Shown here in pieces: positions 35,732 to 43,983 of a stretch of DNA of 52,682 nt. This stretch comes from an uncultured Microbacteriaceae bacterium (GTDB taxonomy: Bacteria; Actinomycetota; Actinomycetes; Actinomycetales; Microbacteriaceae). The notes below the pieces were generated by a model. The model was not told where the DNA came from. It did no database searches and saw only the letters and a program-made list of their open reading frames with translations. Position numbers and translations under genes: made by a program. The stretch spans positions 1-52,682 of the forward strand of contig CALGUV010000171.1 in assembly GCA_937920245.1 (NCBI GenBank), written 5' to 3'. The first letter of the stretch is position 1. Each line of letters starts with the position of its first letter.

Positions 35732-37215
35732 TTTTGTGGAAAGCCTAGGTTCACGCCACCGTGGCTGGGGTCTAGCCAGCGCGATGTGATGACCTTGGTT
35801 CTTGTGAAGAACCTAAAGCCTTCTTCGCCGTGTGCTCGGCTGTCGCCAAAGAGTGAGTTTTTCCACCCTCCGAAGGAGAAGTAAGCAACTGGAACTGGAA
35901 TTGGCACATTCACACCAATCATTCCAGCTTCAACTTCGTTCTGGAATCTCCTTGCCGCGCCACCGTCGTTGGTGAAAACGGCGGTGCCGTTGCCGTAGAT
36001 TCCGCCGTTAATAAGTTCCAGTCCCTCTTCAAAGGAACTGACTCGAATCACGCTTAGCACCGGTCCGAAGATTTCGTCTTGGTAGGCCTTGGAACTTGTT
36101 GGTACCTGATCTAGCAGGGTTGGGCCAAGCCAAAAACCGTTCTCATCGCCGTCTGGCACAACTGACCTACCGTCGACTACGACTTTTGCTCCGTCAGCCT
36201 CCGCAATTTCTATGTAGCCGGCAACTTTGTCCCGGTGTTCCTTGGTCACAAGTGGCCCCATGTCACAGGCGCGACGACCGTCGCCCACTTTGATTTGAGA
36301 GATTCGAGACACAATCTTCTCGATCATTTCATCGGCTACGGGCTCCACGGCAACTACCACTGAGATTGCCATGCAGCGCTCACCTGCGGAGCCGAAGCCG
36401 GCGTTGATTGCTGAGTCTGCAACAAGGTCTAGGTCAGCGTCTGGAAGCACGAGCATGTGGTTCTTTGCCCCACCTAGTGCCTGGACACGCTTGCCGTTTT
36501 TGGCGCAGTTCTCATAAATGTATTTAGCAATCGGGGTTGAGCCGACAAAGCTTATTGCGGCAACATCTTCGCTATTAATTAGGCCGTCGACCGACTCCTT
36601 GTCGCCTTGCAGAACATTGAAAACTCCAGCTGGCAAGCCAGCCTCAGTCCAAAGTTTTGCCATCCAAATGGCAGCACTCGGATCTTTTTCGCTTGGCTTA
36701 AGAATCACGGTATTGCCGGCGGCAATAGCTATTGGAAAAAACCACATTGGCACCATTGCTGGGAAATTAAAGGGGCTAATGATTCCAACGACTCCAAGGG
36801 GTTGCTTGGTGGAGTAAACATCAACGTTGGTCGATGCGTTTTCCGAGTACTCACCTTTTAGAAGATGAGGCATGCCGCAGGCAAACTCCACAACTTCTTG
36901 GCCTCTGGTTATCTCTCCGAGGGCATCGGATAAAACCTTGCCGTGCTCGGCTGTGATTATTGCTGCAAGCTCCGGCTTCCGCTCATTTAGTAGCTCACGA
37001 AATTTGAAAATTATCTGTTGGCGCTTAGCCAATGAAGAGTCGCGCCAGGCTGGGTAGGCAAGCTTTGCGGAGTCGATGGCAGCTTTGATGTCTTTAGCAT
37101 CAGCCAGAGCAACTCGGCCGGACTCTGTTCCAAGAGCTGGGTCATAAACCGGCGCCGTCCTTGTTGATGAGGGCTTCTGTTCGGCACCAGAAATGTAGTG
37201 GGAGATCAGGTTCAT
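35728..37215 (-). CDS. mmsA: CoA-acylating methylmalonate-semialdehyde dehydrogenase
   Basis: A 495-residue aldehyde dehydrogenase that converts methylmalonate or malonate semialdehyde to propionyl- or acetyl-CoA in valine and myo-inositol breakdown. The catalytic cysteine is C281 in FGSAGERCMAIS. The N-terminal part has GVVGIISPFNFPAMVPMWFFPIA with the NAD site, and the C-terminal part PVPVAYFSFGGWKNSLFGD is characteristic of MmsA. AAGGATGCCAA precedes the ATG. A promoter with TATTAT and an inverted repeat lies upstream, so it is probably regulated on its own. Neither valine nor inositol genes adjoin. Confidence 0.93.
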   Translation of the reverse strand: MNLISHYISGAEQKPSSTRTAPVYDPALGTESGRVALADAKDIKAAIDSAKLAYPAWRDSSLAKRQQIIFKFRELLNERKPELAAIITAEHGKVLSDALGEITRGQEVVEFACGMPHLLKGEYSENASTNVDVYSTKQPLGVVGIISPFNFPAMVPMWFFPIAIAAGNTVILKPSEKDPSAAIWMAKLWTEAGLPAGVFNVLQGDKESVDGLINSEDVAAISFVGSTPIAKYIYENCAKNGKRVQALGGAKNHMLVLPDADLDLVADSAINAGFGSAGERCMAISVVVAVEPVADEMIEKIVSRISQIKVGDGRRACDMGPLVTKEHRDKVAGYIEIAEADGAKVVVDGRSVVPDGDENGFWLGPTLLDQVPTSSKAYQDEIFGPVLSVIRVSSFEEGLELINGGIYGNGTAVFTNDGGAARRFQNEVEAGMIGVNVPIPVPVAYFSFGGWKNSLFGDSRAHGEEGFRFFTRTKVITSRWLDPSHGGVNLGFPQN

Positions 37216-37264
37216 TTGGCATCCTTACTTTGATGCGAGCTGCACAGCCTAGATGGCTTCGAAA

Positions 37265-37284
37265 ATAATACTTGCTTAGGCAAG
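37265..37284 (-). promoter_or_regulatory. mmsA promoter region with inverted repeat
   Basis: On the minus strand TATTAT (37270-37265) is a good -10 box about 50 nt before the mmsA ATG. Directly upstream, in the spacer, lies CTTGC-ctaa-GCAAG (37284-37271), a perfect inverted repeat likely to be an operator. The -35 is weak, as expected for a regulated promoter. Confidence 0.45.
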
Positions 37285-37294
37285 CTAACACTAT

Positions 37295-37720
37295 TTAGAG
37301 TCGCCCAGTAGCCCTTTTGATTAGCTCGACGATGTGAGCTTGGGCCGTTTTGTCAATTTTGTTTAGTGCGAATGAGGTTGGCCACATTTCACCGTCGTCC
37401 AGAGTGGCATGCTCGCTAAACCCAAGAGTTGCAAACCTCACCTTGAACTTGCCGGCACTCTGAAAAAACAAAATGGTTTTGCCGTCGCGTCCCCAGGCCG
37501 GCATCCCATACCAGGTCTTGGCATCAAGGTCTGGGGCATGTGTCTTCACGAGCTCATGGACTGTTAGAGCCATTGCCTTGTCGCTTGCATCCATCTGTCC
37601 GATTTTGAGCATGACGTCTGCCGCCGCGGCAATCTTGTCATCATTATTCTTTAGCTCCTTGGCTCTCTCCCGCATTGCTTTTCGCTCATCCGCGGTGAAG
37701 CCGGTCTTGCTGTCAGCCAT
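37295..37720 (-). CDS. DUF1801 domain protein (YdhG/YjbR-like)
   Basis: A 141-residue cytosolic protein. After a charged N-terminal helix (about 10-30), the DUF1801 core begins near residue 60 with the diagnostic KTWYGMPAWGRDGKTILFFQSAGKFKVRFATLGF. Family members are small, and some are called iron chaperones by homology to frataxin-like folds, but no function is established. GGAG lies 4 nt before the ATG. It probably forms a unit of its own upstream of mmsA. Confidence 0.85.
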   Translation of the reverse strand: MADSKTGFTADERKAMRERAKELKNNDDKIAAAADVMLKIGQMDASDKAMALTVHELVKTHAPDLDAKTWYGMPAWGRDGKTILFFQSAGKFKVRFATLGFSEHATLDDGEMWPTSFALNKIDKTAQAHIVELIKRATGRL

Positions 37721-37794
37721 AGCTCTCCAGTCGATTCATGCCCTCCAAAAAGACTAGTGATAAACGTCTCATCGCCGCGGGATGATTATTGATT

Positions 37795-37893
37795 GCTGGG
37801 CTGTTGGACAAGTGGGCTCAGTTCGATGCCCAGCCTTCTATCAGGCTGGACTTCTAACCTTAGGAAGCCCTCACACCCCGCACGTAGGCGTGC
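37795..37893 (+). promoter_or_regulatory. Structured 5' leader of the MMPL gene with alternative pairings
   Basis: GCTGGGC (37795-37801) can pair with GCCCAGC (37828-37834), while the overlapping CCAGCC (37830-37835) can pair instead with GGCTGG (37844-37849). A further hairpin GCACG-tagg-CGTGC lies at 37880-37893. Mutually exclusive stems are what attenuators and riboswitches use. I cannot match it to a named RNA class. Confidence 0.35.
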
Positions 37894-37914
37894 CCCACAT
37901 GATTTAGGAACTAC

Positions 37915-40488
37915 ATGGCCCAGCTGCTATACCGCCTTGGAAAATTTTCCGCCAAACGAGCCTTTGCTGTCATAGCAATCTGGGTGCTACTGATTGGAAC
38001 TGCCGGAGCCGCGGCTTTGCTCGCAGGCGGCAAGCTCGGAACCACAATGACTCTAGATGGGATTCCATCTCAGGACCTAGCGACCTCGCTTCAGGAAACA
38101 TTCCCCGAGGCCGCCAGGGCCTCCGGACAAGTTGTATTCCACAAGACTGATGGCGTCGAGTTTTCAATGGCTGAGATTTCGGGTATTTCTAACGTCCTAG
38201 ACAGCGTCAAAGCTCTGATTGCTGTGGACGATGTCGCTGATCCGTTTATTACTCAAGCAACCCTTGATAGTCAGCGGGCTGACTTGGCTGCTGGACTTGT
38301 GGCCATTTCGGATGGCAAGGCTGAAATCAAAACAAATCAAGCTTCATTGGAGGCCGCACAAGTTCAACTTGATGCCGCTAAGTCTGATCTCGAGGCCCAG
38401 GCTGAAGCATTGCAGCACACTCTCGATGCCATGGTTGCCAATAATGCCCCCGGAACCGAGCAGGTCTTAGCGGGGCTAGCCCAGATTCAAGGCGGACTCG
38501 ATCAAATTGCACTCCAGCAGACCGAGCTAACCAGCGGCCAAGGCAAGCTTGATGAGGGTAAGACCGAGCTTGCTAGCAATGAAACCCAGCTGGTGGCGGG
38601 CGAAAAGCTCCTTGGCACAGCCAATAATTTCCGCACAGTGTCAGTTGATGGCAAGACCGCTTTTGCAACGATTTACTTTGATCAGCCGACCGGTCAGCTA
38701 GACGAGGTTGCAGCGGCCGAGGTTGTGGCTCTCATAGAAGCTCAGACTCCAGCTGGAATTCAGGTTGAATACTCACAATCCTTGGTGTTCTCACTCGATG
38801 GACTTCTGGGCATCGGAGAAATAATTGGCTTGGCGATTGCGGCACTGGTGCTCGCACTAATGCTTCGAACCTTCATTGGTGCCGGACTTCCCGTTATTGC
38901 AGCAATCACCGGAGTCGCTATCTCTGCGGCCATAACCTTTGCACTGTCCTCCGTGATTGAAATGACCAGCACCACTCCGCTGCTGGGAATCATGCTTGGA
39001 CTTGCAGTCGGAATCGATTACTCGTTGTTTATCTTGAATCGTCATCGACGTCAGCTAAAAGCTGGAGTCGAACTTCAAGAATCAATCGGCCTTGCCAATG
39101 GCACCAGCGGCAATGCCGTTGTCTTTGCTGGGATCACTGTGGTTATTGCGCTCTTGGCACTGAACTTAACCGGTGTGGGATTCCTTGGGCTAATGGGTAG
39201 CGCTGGAGCGCTGGCGATTGTGGTCGCAGTTTCAGTTGCATTGACCCTGGTGCCGGCTGTGCTGGGTCTAGCCAAAGAAAAAGTCCTAACCAAAAAAGAG
39301 CGTGCAGCGCGCGCGGCAACCGGCCTTTCGAGCACGCCAGAGCAGGTTCATGCCCTCGAAGAGGCAAACGCCAGCCATAAACCCGTGTTTGCGAACAAGC
39401 GACCTTGGGTAGTCATCATTGGAGTGGTGACGGTTTTGATGATCGTGGCGGTGCCTGCCTTGAGCATGCGTCTGGCTTTGCCGGACGGCGGGGCCGAGGC
39501 GAGCGACTCAACCGCATTCAAGTCCTACACGCTGATCTCTGAAGCCTTTGGACCTGGGAGCAACGGTAGCTTGGTCGCAATAGTCGATGTTCCAGAACAA
39601 CTTGACCAGATTGCAGAGCTTCAGCTGCAAGCCGATGTTTCCGAGCGACTATTCGCTTTGGACAATGTTTCGGCAGTTCTTCCCGGAGGAGTTTCAACCT
39701 CGGGACTGGACTTGATGTTTGTGCTGGTTCCGGAATTTGGACCGACCAGTGCTGAGACCGAGCAATTGGTGTTCGATATTCGAGAACTTGAAAAAGTATT
39801 TCCAGCTGAGCTAAATGCAAACATTGAGGTCACCGGCATCGCTGCTGTGAACATAGACATTTCTCAGAAACTGGCCGATGTGTTGCCGCTCTACCTGGGC
39901 ACAGTGGTTATTTTGTCGTTCTTGCTTTTGATCCTGGTGTTTAGGTCACTCATTGTTCCTTTGGTTGCAACCGGTGGCTTCTTGCTAACAGTCGGGGCGA
40001 CTCTGGGAGCGGTTGTTGCGGTCTATCAGTTTGGTTGGTTGTCGGAAGTTTTGGGTGTTACTCAAGCCGGTCCAATACTTAGTTTCTTGCCAATTCTTTT
40101 GATCGGAATCCTGTTCGGTCTTGCAATGGACTACCAGCTCTTCGTAGTTTCCGGTATGCGCGAGGCATTTGTTCACGGCAAAAGCGCAAAGGAATCTATT
40201 GACTCCGGTATCCACCTGGGTAGGCCGGTCGTTATCGCTGCAGCCATCATCATGGTTTCGGTGTTCGGTGGTTTCGCCTTCTCGCACATCACAATGATTA
40301 AGCCGATGGGCTTTGGATTAGCAATCGGCGTCCTTATTGATGCGTTCCTGGTTCGACTGTTGCTGGTGCCAGCTTTGATGAGCGTTATTGGAAAAGCAGC
40401 TTGGTATTTGCCCAAGTGGCTCGACAAGTTATTACCTGATGTCGATGTTGAGGGAGCAAAGCTGGAGCGTTTGCGCTCACAGGCTTAG
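37915..40488 (+). CDS. MMPL/RND-type lipid or drug exporter
   Basis: An 857-residue protein with twelve membrane helices in two MMPL halves. The first helix is at about 18-40. The first external domain (about 45-285) is enlarged by a heptad-like Gln/Leu/Ala-rich coiled coil (about 118-240). Spans 2-6 follow, with GLAVGIDYSLFILNRHRRQL carrying the proton-relay Asp-Tyr pair; the second half has ILFGLAMDYQLFVVSGMREA. It should export lipids or hydrophobic compounds using the proton gradient. AGGA precedes the ATG. Heliorhodopsin follows 34 nt later without a visible terminator, so cotranscription is likely. The cargo is unknown. Confidence 0.9.
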   Translation: MAQLLYRLGKFSAKRAFAVIAIWVLLIGTAGAAALLAGGKLGTTMTLDGIPSQDLATSLQETFPEAARASGQVVFHKTDGVEFSMAEISGISNVLDSVKALIAVDDVADPFITQATLDSQRADLAAGLVAISDGKAEIKTNQASLEAAQVQLDAAKSDLEAQAEALQHTLDAMVANNAPGTEQVLAGLAQIQGGLDQIALQQTELTSGQGKLDEGKTELASNETQLVAGEKLLGTANNFRTVSVDGKTAFATIYFDQPTGQLDEVAAAEVVALIEAQTPAGIQVEYSQSLVFSLDGLLGIGEIIGLAIAALVLALMLRTFIGAGLPVIAAITGVAISAAITFALSSVIEMTSTTPLLGIMLGLAVGIDYSLFILNRHRRQLKAGVELQESIGLANGTSGNAVVFAGITVVIALLALNLTGVGFLGLMGSAGALAIVVAVSVALTLVPAVLGLAKEKVLTKKERAARAATGLSSTPEQVHALEEANASHKPVFANKRPWVVIIGVVTVLMIVAVPALSMRLALPDGGAEASDSTAFKSYTLISEAFGPGSNGSLVAIVDVPEQLDQIAELQLQADVSERLFALDNVSAVLPGGVSTSGLDLMFVLVPEFGPTSAETEQLVFDIRELEKVFPAELNANIEVTGIAAVNIDISQKLADVLPLYLGTVVILSFLLLILVFRSLIVPLVATGGFLLTVGATLGAVVAVYQFGWLSEVLGVTQAGPILSFLPILLIGILFGLAMDYQLFVVSGMREAFVHGKSAKESIDSGIHLGRPVVIAAAIIMVSVFGGFAFSHITMIKPMGFGLAIGVLIDAFLVRLLLVPALMSVIGKAAWYLPKWLDKLLPDVDVEGAKLERLRSQA

Positions 40489-40502
40489 ACTGGGAGAAAC
40501 TT

Positions 40503-40518
40503 AGAACTAGGGAGTTCT
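40503..40518 (+). promoter_or_regulatory. Hairpin presenting the heliorhodopsin ribosome-binding site
   Basis: AGAACT (40503-40508) and AGTTCT (40513-40518) form a perfect stem around AGGG, so the Shine-Dalgarno AGGGAG lies mostly in a 4-nt loop 8-9 nt before the heliorhodopsin ATG. It may tune translation or be a weak barrier between the two genes. Confidence 0.4.
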
Positions 40519-40522
40519 CATA

Positions 40523-41335
40523 ATGGCAAAAACAATAAAGCCGGCAAAAACACCGGACCAGCAAATTGGGGGACTACGAAAGTACAACGTAGTTGCCGGT
40601 TTCTTGCACCTAATCCAAGCGGTTGGGTTCTCATACGTTTTGACAATGCTCGACTACCAGATTCTGTATCCGGTAAAAATCGAATACCCAACGGGTCCTC
40701 CGGGAGTGGCCAGTCCAGTGGACGTGGTGACCCTGTTTGACATCAACATTGGTGCCGGAATTGTTGGCTTCTTGGCGCTATCTGCGCTGTTCCACTTCAT
40801 TATTTCTTCGCCAATGTTCTTCCAGCGCTACAAGGCTGGCCTGAAGCTAAACCACAACTATTTCCGTTGGGTTGAGTACTCACTTAGCTCCTCGGTAATG
40901 ATCTTCTGCATCGCACTGCTAAACGGTATTACCGACATTGCGGCCCTGGTGGCAATCTTTGCGGTTAACGCATCAATGATCATGTTCGGTGCTCTTCAGG
41001 AGAAGTACGAAACCCCTGGAAACGGCAAGGGCCTGCCATTTATCTTCGGATCAATGACAGGAATCATTCCTTGGCTAATTCTCGTTCTCTACATCTGGCA
41101 GCCGGGTGCAACAAACGCATCGGAAATCCCAGGCTTTGTCTACGGCATCGTTGTTGCCCTGTTTTTGTTCTTCAACACCTTTGGTTTCAACCAGGCATTC
41201 CAGTACAAGAAAATTGGACCTTGGAAGAACTACCTATTCGGCGAGAAGAGCTACATCACTCTTAGCCTGGTTGCTAAGACAGTCTTGGCATGGCAGATTT
41301 TCTCCGGAGCTATCATTCCGGCTCTAGTCAGCTAA
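40523..41335 (+). CDS. Heliorhodopsin
   Basis: A 270-residue, seven-helix retinal protein. The helix 3 signature NHNYFRWVEYSLSSSVM carries the counterion E118, and helix 7 SLVAKTVLAWQIFSG carries the retinal Schiff-base lysine K252. Family segments such as KYNVVAGFLHLIQAV in helix 1 and GFNQAFQYKKIGPWKNY before helix 7 also fit. In heliorhodopsins the N-terminus is cytoplasmic, the reverse of type 1 rhodopsins, and the slow photocycle suggests sensing or regulation rather than pumping. Its function is unsettled, so the neighbours matter: an MMPL exporter directly upstream in the same direction, then its own terminator. No carotenoid oxygenase for making retinal is in this window. Confidence 0.95.
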   Translation: MAKTIKPAKTPDQQIGGLRKYNVVAGFLHLIQAVGFSYVLTMLDYQILYPVKIEYPTGPPGVASPVDVVTLFDINIGAGIVGFLALSALFHFIISSPMFFQRYKAGLKLNHNYFRWVEYSLSSSVMIFCIALLNGITDIAALVAIFAVNASMIMFGALQEKYETPGNGKGLPFIFGSMTGIIPWLILVLYIWQPGATNASEIPGFVYGIVVALFLFFNTFGFNQAFQYKKIGPWKNYLFGEKSYITLSLVAKTVLAWQIFSGAIIPALVS

Positions 41336-41348
41336 CAATTAATTAGGT

Positions 41349-41388
41349 AAATAATCCCGTTAGCCCTTTGGGGCCAGCGGGATTATTT
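41349..41388. terminator. Bidirectional terminator between heliorhodopsin and the ROK gene
   Basis: The 11-bp arms AAATAATCCCG (41349-41359) and CGGGATTATTT (41378-41388) are perfect; inside them GCCC pairs with GGGC. A/T tracts flank both sides. The ROK gene stops within it, so it serves both convergent genes. Confidence 0.88.
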
Positions 41389-42576
41389 GCGTTTTACATA
41401 TTTAGCTGGGTCGGCAATCGCTTCTTGAAAAACCAACTCGGATGCACCGATGGCCAGTGAATTGGTTCCAAGTTCATTGACAAAAACCTGCATGCCTTCC
41501 AGTACTGCTGGAATCGCATGTTTTTTGATTACTCTGTGGAAGTAGTTCTGGTCGAACCGGTATAAGAATCTAAGAAAGCCGGCTAGCACGAAGACCTCTG
41601 GATTGAAAATGTTTGCAAGGTTTGCTGTCGCGATTCCGAGAGCTTCAAGCTGCCTTCTAGCCAAGGCGGTTGATTCAGGAGTTCGGTTGTTTAGTAGAGC
41701 GATCTCAAGATCCTCATCGGAAACATTCTTCAATCCCAGAACGGCCTCTAGGTCATCTCTTCTGACCAAGGCCTCAAGAGTTCCCTGGATTCCCGAGTAG
41801 TCGAGCTCTTTGCCCGAGCTGATTCTCATGTGACCAAGCTCTGCTGCGTAACCTCGGAAACCCTTTAGTTCGGTGCCGTTCATGAACACACCTCCTCCGA
41901 TTCCGGAAGTACCGTGCATATAGACAACATCTGTGGCGCCCTTGGCTGCCCCGTAAGCCATCTCGGCTTTACAGCCTAAAGATGCATCGTTTGCAACAAA
42001 AACCGGCATTGATAGTCGCTCAGTTAGTAAGTCACGAATTGGAAATTCAGACCATTGCAAATGGGGAGCTTGTCTAACAATGCCGGTCGAGGAGTTAATC
42101 TGCCCCGGCACAATGACACCAATTCCGAGAATTCGGTAGTTAGTGTCGCTGGTTTCAAGGTCAGCGACAAGGCTGTCAATAACCTGAACCATGTCATCGA
42201 CTGCTTGGTAGGCGCCGATTGGCTCATCGTAGAGATGTTTTTCCGAGTGAACGATGGTTCCGTTGAAGGCAACGGCCTTGATCTCGAGATAGTCGACCTC
42301 AGGGTGCACTGAAATTGCAAGCATTTCTTTGGAGGCGTCAACGCCCATGCTGGGTCTGCCAACTCGGTCGATCTGTTCGGCGCCGGTGTCGGAGGCGAAC
42401 CCCAAATTCACCAGCGTCGTTACAAGCTTGGCAACAGTTGAACGACTCAGGCCAGTGAGGCTGCAGATCTCAGAGCGTGTCATCGCGCGGTGCTCGTGGA
42501 TCAAACCAAGAACTAACGACAGGCTCGACTGTCCGGAGGATCGAGTCTCAAACATCGGGGTCGCCTTGGGGGTCAT
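41383..42576 (-). CDS. ROK-family transcriptional regulator (XylR/ROK7B7-like)
   Basis: A 397-residue repressor with an N-terminal winged helix (about 15-70, MTRSEICSLTGLSRSTVAKLVTTLVNLGF) and a C-terminal ROK sugar-kinase-like domain containing GIGVIVPGQINSSTGIV and MHGTSGIGGGVFMNG. The zinc cysteine cluster of ROK kinases is not evident. It is divergent from xylFGH, and a XylR-like operator lies in the gap. In Streptomyces a ROK protein beside xylFGH controls xylose transport and development, which supports the assignment. The effector sugar is inferred to be xylose. The start may be the second Met (MFETRSS), as no strong Shine-Dalgarno is seen. Confidence 0.88.
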   Translation of the reverse strand: MTPKATPMFETRSSGQSSLSLVLGLIHEHRAMTRSEICSLTGLSRSTVAKLVTTLVNLGFASDTGAEQIDRVGRPSMGVDASKEMLAISVHPEVDYLEIKAVAFNGTIVHSEKHLYDEPIGAYQAVDDMVQVIDSLVADLETSDTNYRILGIGVIVPGQINSSTGIVRQAPHLQWSEFPIRDLLTERLSMPVFVANDASLGCKAEMAYGAAKGATDVVYMHGTSGIGGGVFMNGTELKGFRGYAAELGHMRISSGKELDYSGIQGTLEALVRRDDLEAVLGLKNVSDEDLEIALLNNRTPESTALARRQLEALGIATANLANIFNPEVFVLAGFLRFLYRFDQNYFHRVIKKHAIPAVLEGMQVFVNELGTNSLAIGASELVFQEAIADPAKYVKRK

Positions 42577-42598
42577 CTTCAGTGCCTAATACTTTCAT

Positions 42599-42626
42599 TT
42601 AGTTTGTTTAGATTGAATACAAACAA
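42599..42626. promoter_or_regulatory. XylR/ROK operator
   Basis: TTAGTTTGTTT (42599-42609) and ACAAACAA (42619-42626) form an inverted repeat very like the xyl operator bound by ROK-type XylR in Bacillus. It lies 22 nt before the ROK start codon and upstream of xylF, so it could control both. A second, weaker site reads TATTTGTTT-tgtgtgg-AAACATA near 42729. Confidence 0.65.
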
Positions 42627-42821
42627 GCCTATTAAATCAATAGATTGGCAGAGTAATCACTCAACAGCACGGTAAATATGGCCTATAAAACCCAATTGTT
42701 ATCGAATCTTGATAAAAAAAGGCTTTTTCTATTTGTTTTGTGTGGAAACATAAGGGCACCTACTTCAGCCGACTTGGCTTAGGTCGGTTCAAAAATAACT
42801 ACTTAGAAAATAAGGGGAAAA

Positions 42822-43898
42822 ATGAAGAAGTTCAGAATTGCTTCTCTAGCTGCAGTTGCAGCCGCATCTTTGGTGCTGGCCGGCTGTGCAGCAGACACTG
42901 CAACCGAGGAGACCTCCAGCGCAGCTGCTGGCGAGACCGCGGTAGAAGCGCTACGCGCTTGCGTTATCCTTCCAGATGCTGACGCCGGAACTCGCTGGGA
43001 GCCAGGTGACCGTCCAGCTCTCGAGACCGGACTAACCGCTGCTGGCTACGAGGCTGACATCCAGAATGCTCAGTCCGACACCGCAAAGTACGCAACAATT
43101 GCTGACGCTCAGCTAACCAAGGGTTGCGATGTAATGCTTCTAGTTGACTACCAGGGTGCTGGTGCAGCTGTTGCCGAGAAGGCAAAGGCTGCTGGAGTTC
43201 CAGTTATCGCCTATGACCGTCCAATTTCTGGAGCGGACTACTACGTATCATTCGACAACTTCACAGTTGGTGCCCTTCAGGGACAGATGATCGTTGACGG
43301 ACTTGTGGCTGCGGGCAAAGACCCAGCAACCGCCAGCATCATTTACTCATCGGGTGACCCATCCGACGGTAACGCAGCAATGTTCTTCGATGGTGCCAAG
43401 AGCGTTCTTGACGCCGCTGGTGCATCACCTGCGTTCACCATGGAGGGAACCTGGGACGGCGCAAAGGCTGGAACATTGTTCGAGCAGGCTTTCACCGCAG
43501 TTGGTGGAAACGTTGACGCAGTTCTAGCTCCAAACGACAACAACGCAGCCTCGATCATCTCAATCCTGGACAAGAACGGCCTAACCGTTCCAGTGTCAGG
43601 TCAGGATGCATCAACAGCTGGTCTTCAGAATGTTCTTTTGGGCAAGCAGTACGGAACGGTTTACAAGCCATTCCAGCTTCAGGTTGCTGCTGCTCTAGAG
43701 ATCATTGCAGCGATCCTTTCGGGCGAAACCGTCACAGCTAACAAGACTCTTGACGACGGAACCCCATTCATCGCAATCGATCCAATCATCACAACCGCTG
43801 AGTTGGTCAAGAACGTCGTAGCCGACGGCCAGGCCACCGCAGCTGACCTTTGCACCCCAGAAGTGGCAGCAGCTTGCGCCACCTACGGCGTAGAGTAA
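42822..43898 (+). CDS. xylF: Xylose-type sugar-binding lipoprotein
   Basis: A 358-residue periplasmic-binding-protein type I (LacI-like fold) solute binder. It has a lipoprotein signal with lipobox VLAGC at about 18-22, a Glu/Thr/Ser/Ala-rich linker, then two lobes with VILPDADAGTRWEPGDRPALETGL, CDVMLLVDYQGAGAAVAEKAKAAGVPVIAYDRP, and VLAPNDNNAASIISIL. This fits XylF-like proteins for xylose or related monosaccharides. It is first of xylF-xylG-xylH, with a strong AAGGGG Shine-Dalgarno. A long hairpin after its stop probably keeps its mRNA more abundant than the rest. Confidence 0.88.
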   Translation: MKKFRIASLAAVAAASLVLAGCAADTATEETSSAAAGETAVEALRACVILPDADAGTRWEPGDRPALETGLTAAGYEADIQNAQSDTAKYATIADAQLTKGCDVMLLVDYQGAGAAVAEKAKAAGVPVIAYDRPISGADYYVSFDNFTVGALQGQMIVDGLVAAGKDPATASIIYSSGDPSDGNAAMFFDGAKSVLDAAGASPAFTMEGTWDGAKAGTLFEQAFTAVGGNVDAVLAPNDNNAASIISILDKNGLTVPVSGQDASTAGLQNVLLGKQYGTVYKPFQLQVAAALEIIAAILSGETVTANKTLDDGTPFIAIDPIITTAELVKNVVADGQATAADLCTPEVAAACATYGVE

Positions 43899-43922
43899 TT
43901 AGCAACTAGTAATTAGTAACTA

Positions 43923-43957
43923 GCTCATTCCCGGGCGGTTTCCGCCCGGGAATGAGC
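43923..43957 (+). repeat. Long hairpin between xylF and xylG
   Basis: The 16-bp arms 43923-43938 (GCTCATTCCCGGGCGG) and 43942-43957 are perfect complements around a TTT loop. No proper T run follows. Such hairpins after binding-protein genes commonly protect the upstream mRNA or reduce readthrough. Confidence 0.85.
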
Positions 43958-43983
43958 TTCTAATAAGAGCAAGAGGCCCCACA

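Noticed and set aside
37271..37290. TTAGGCAAGCTAAC as a possible DtxR/IdeR iron box before mmsA
   Set aside because: The spacing is off from the DtxR consensus. The perfect CTTGC/GCAAG repeat explains the sequence better.
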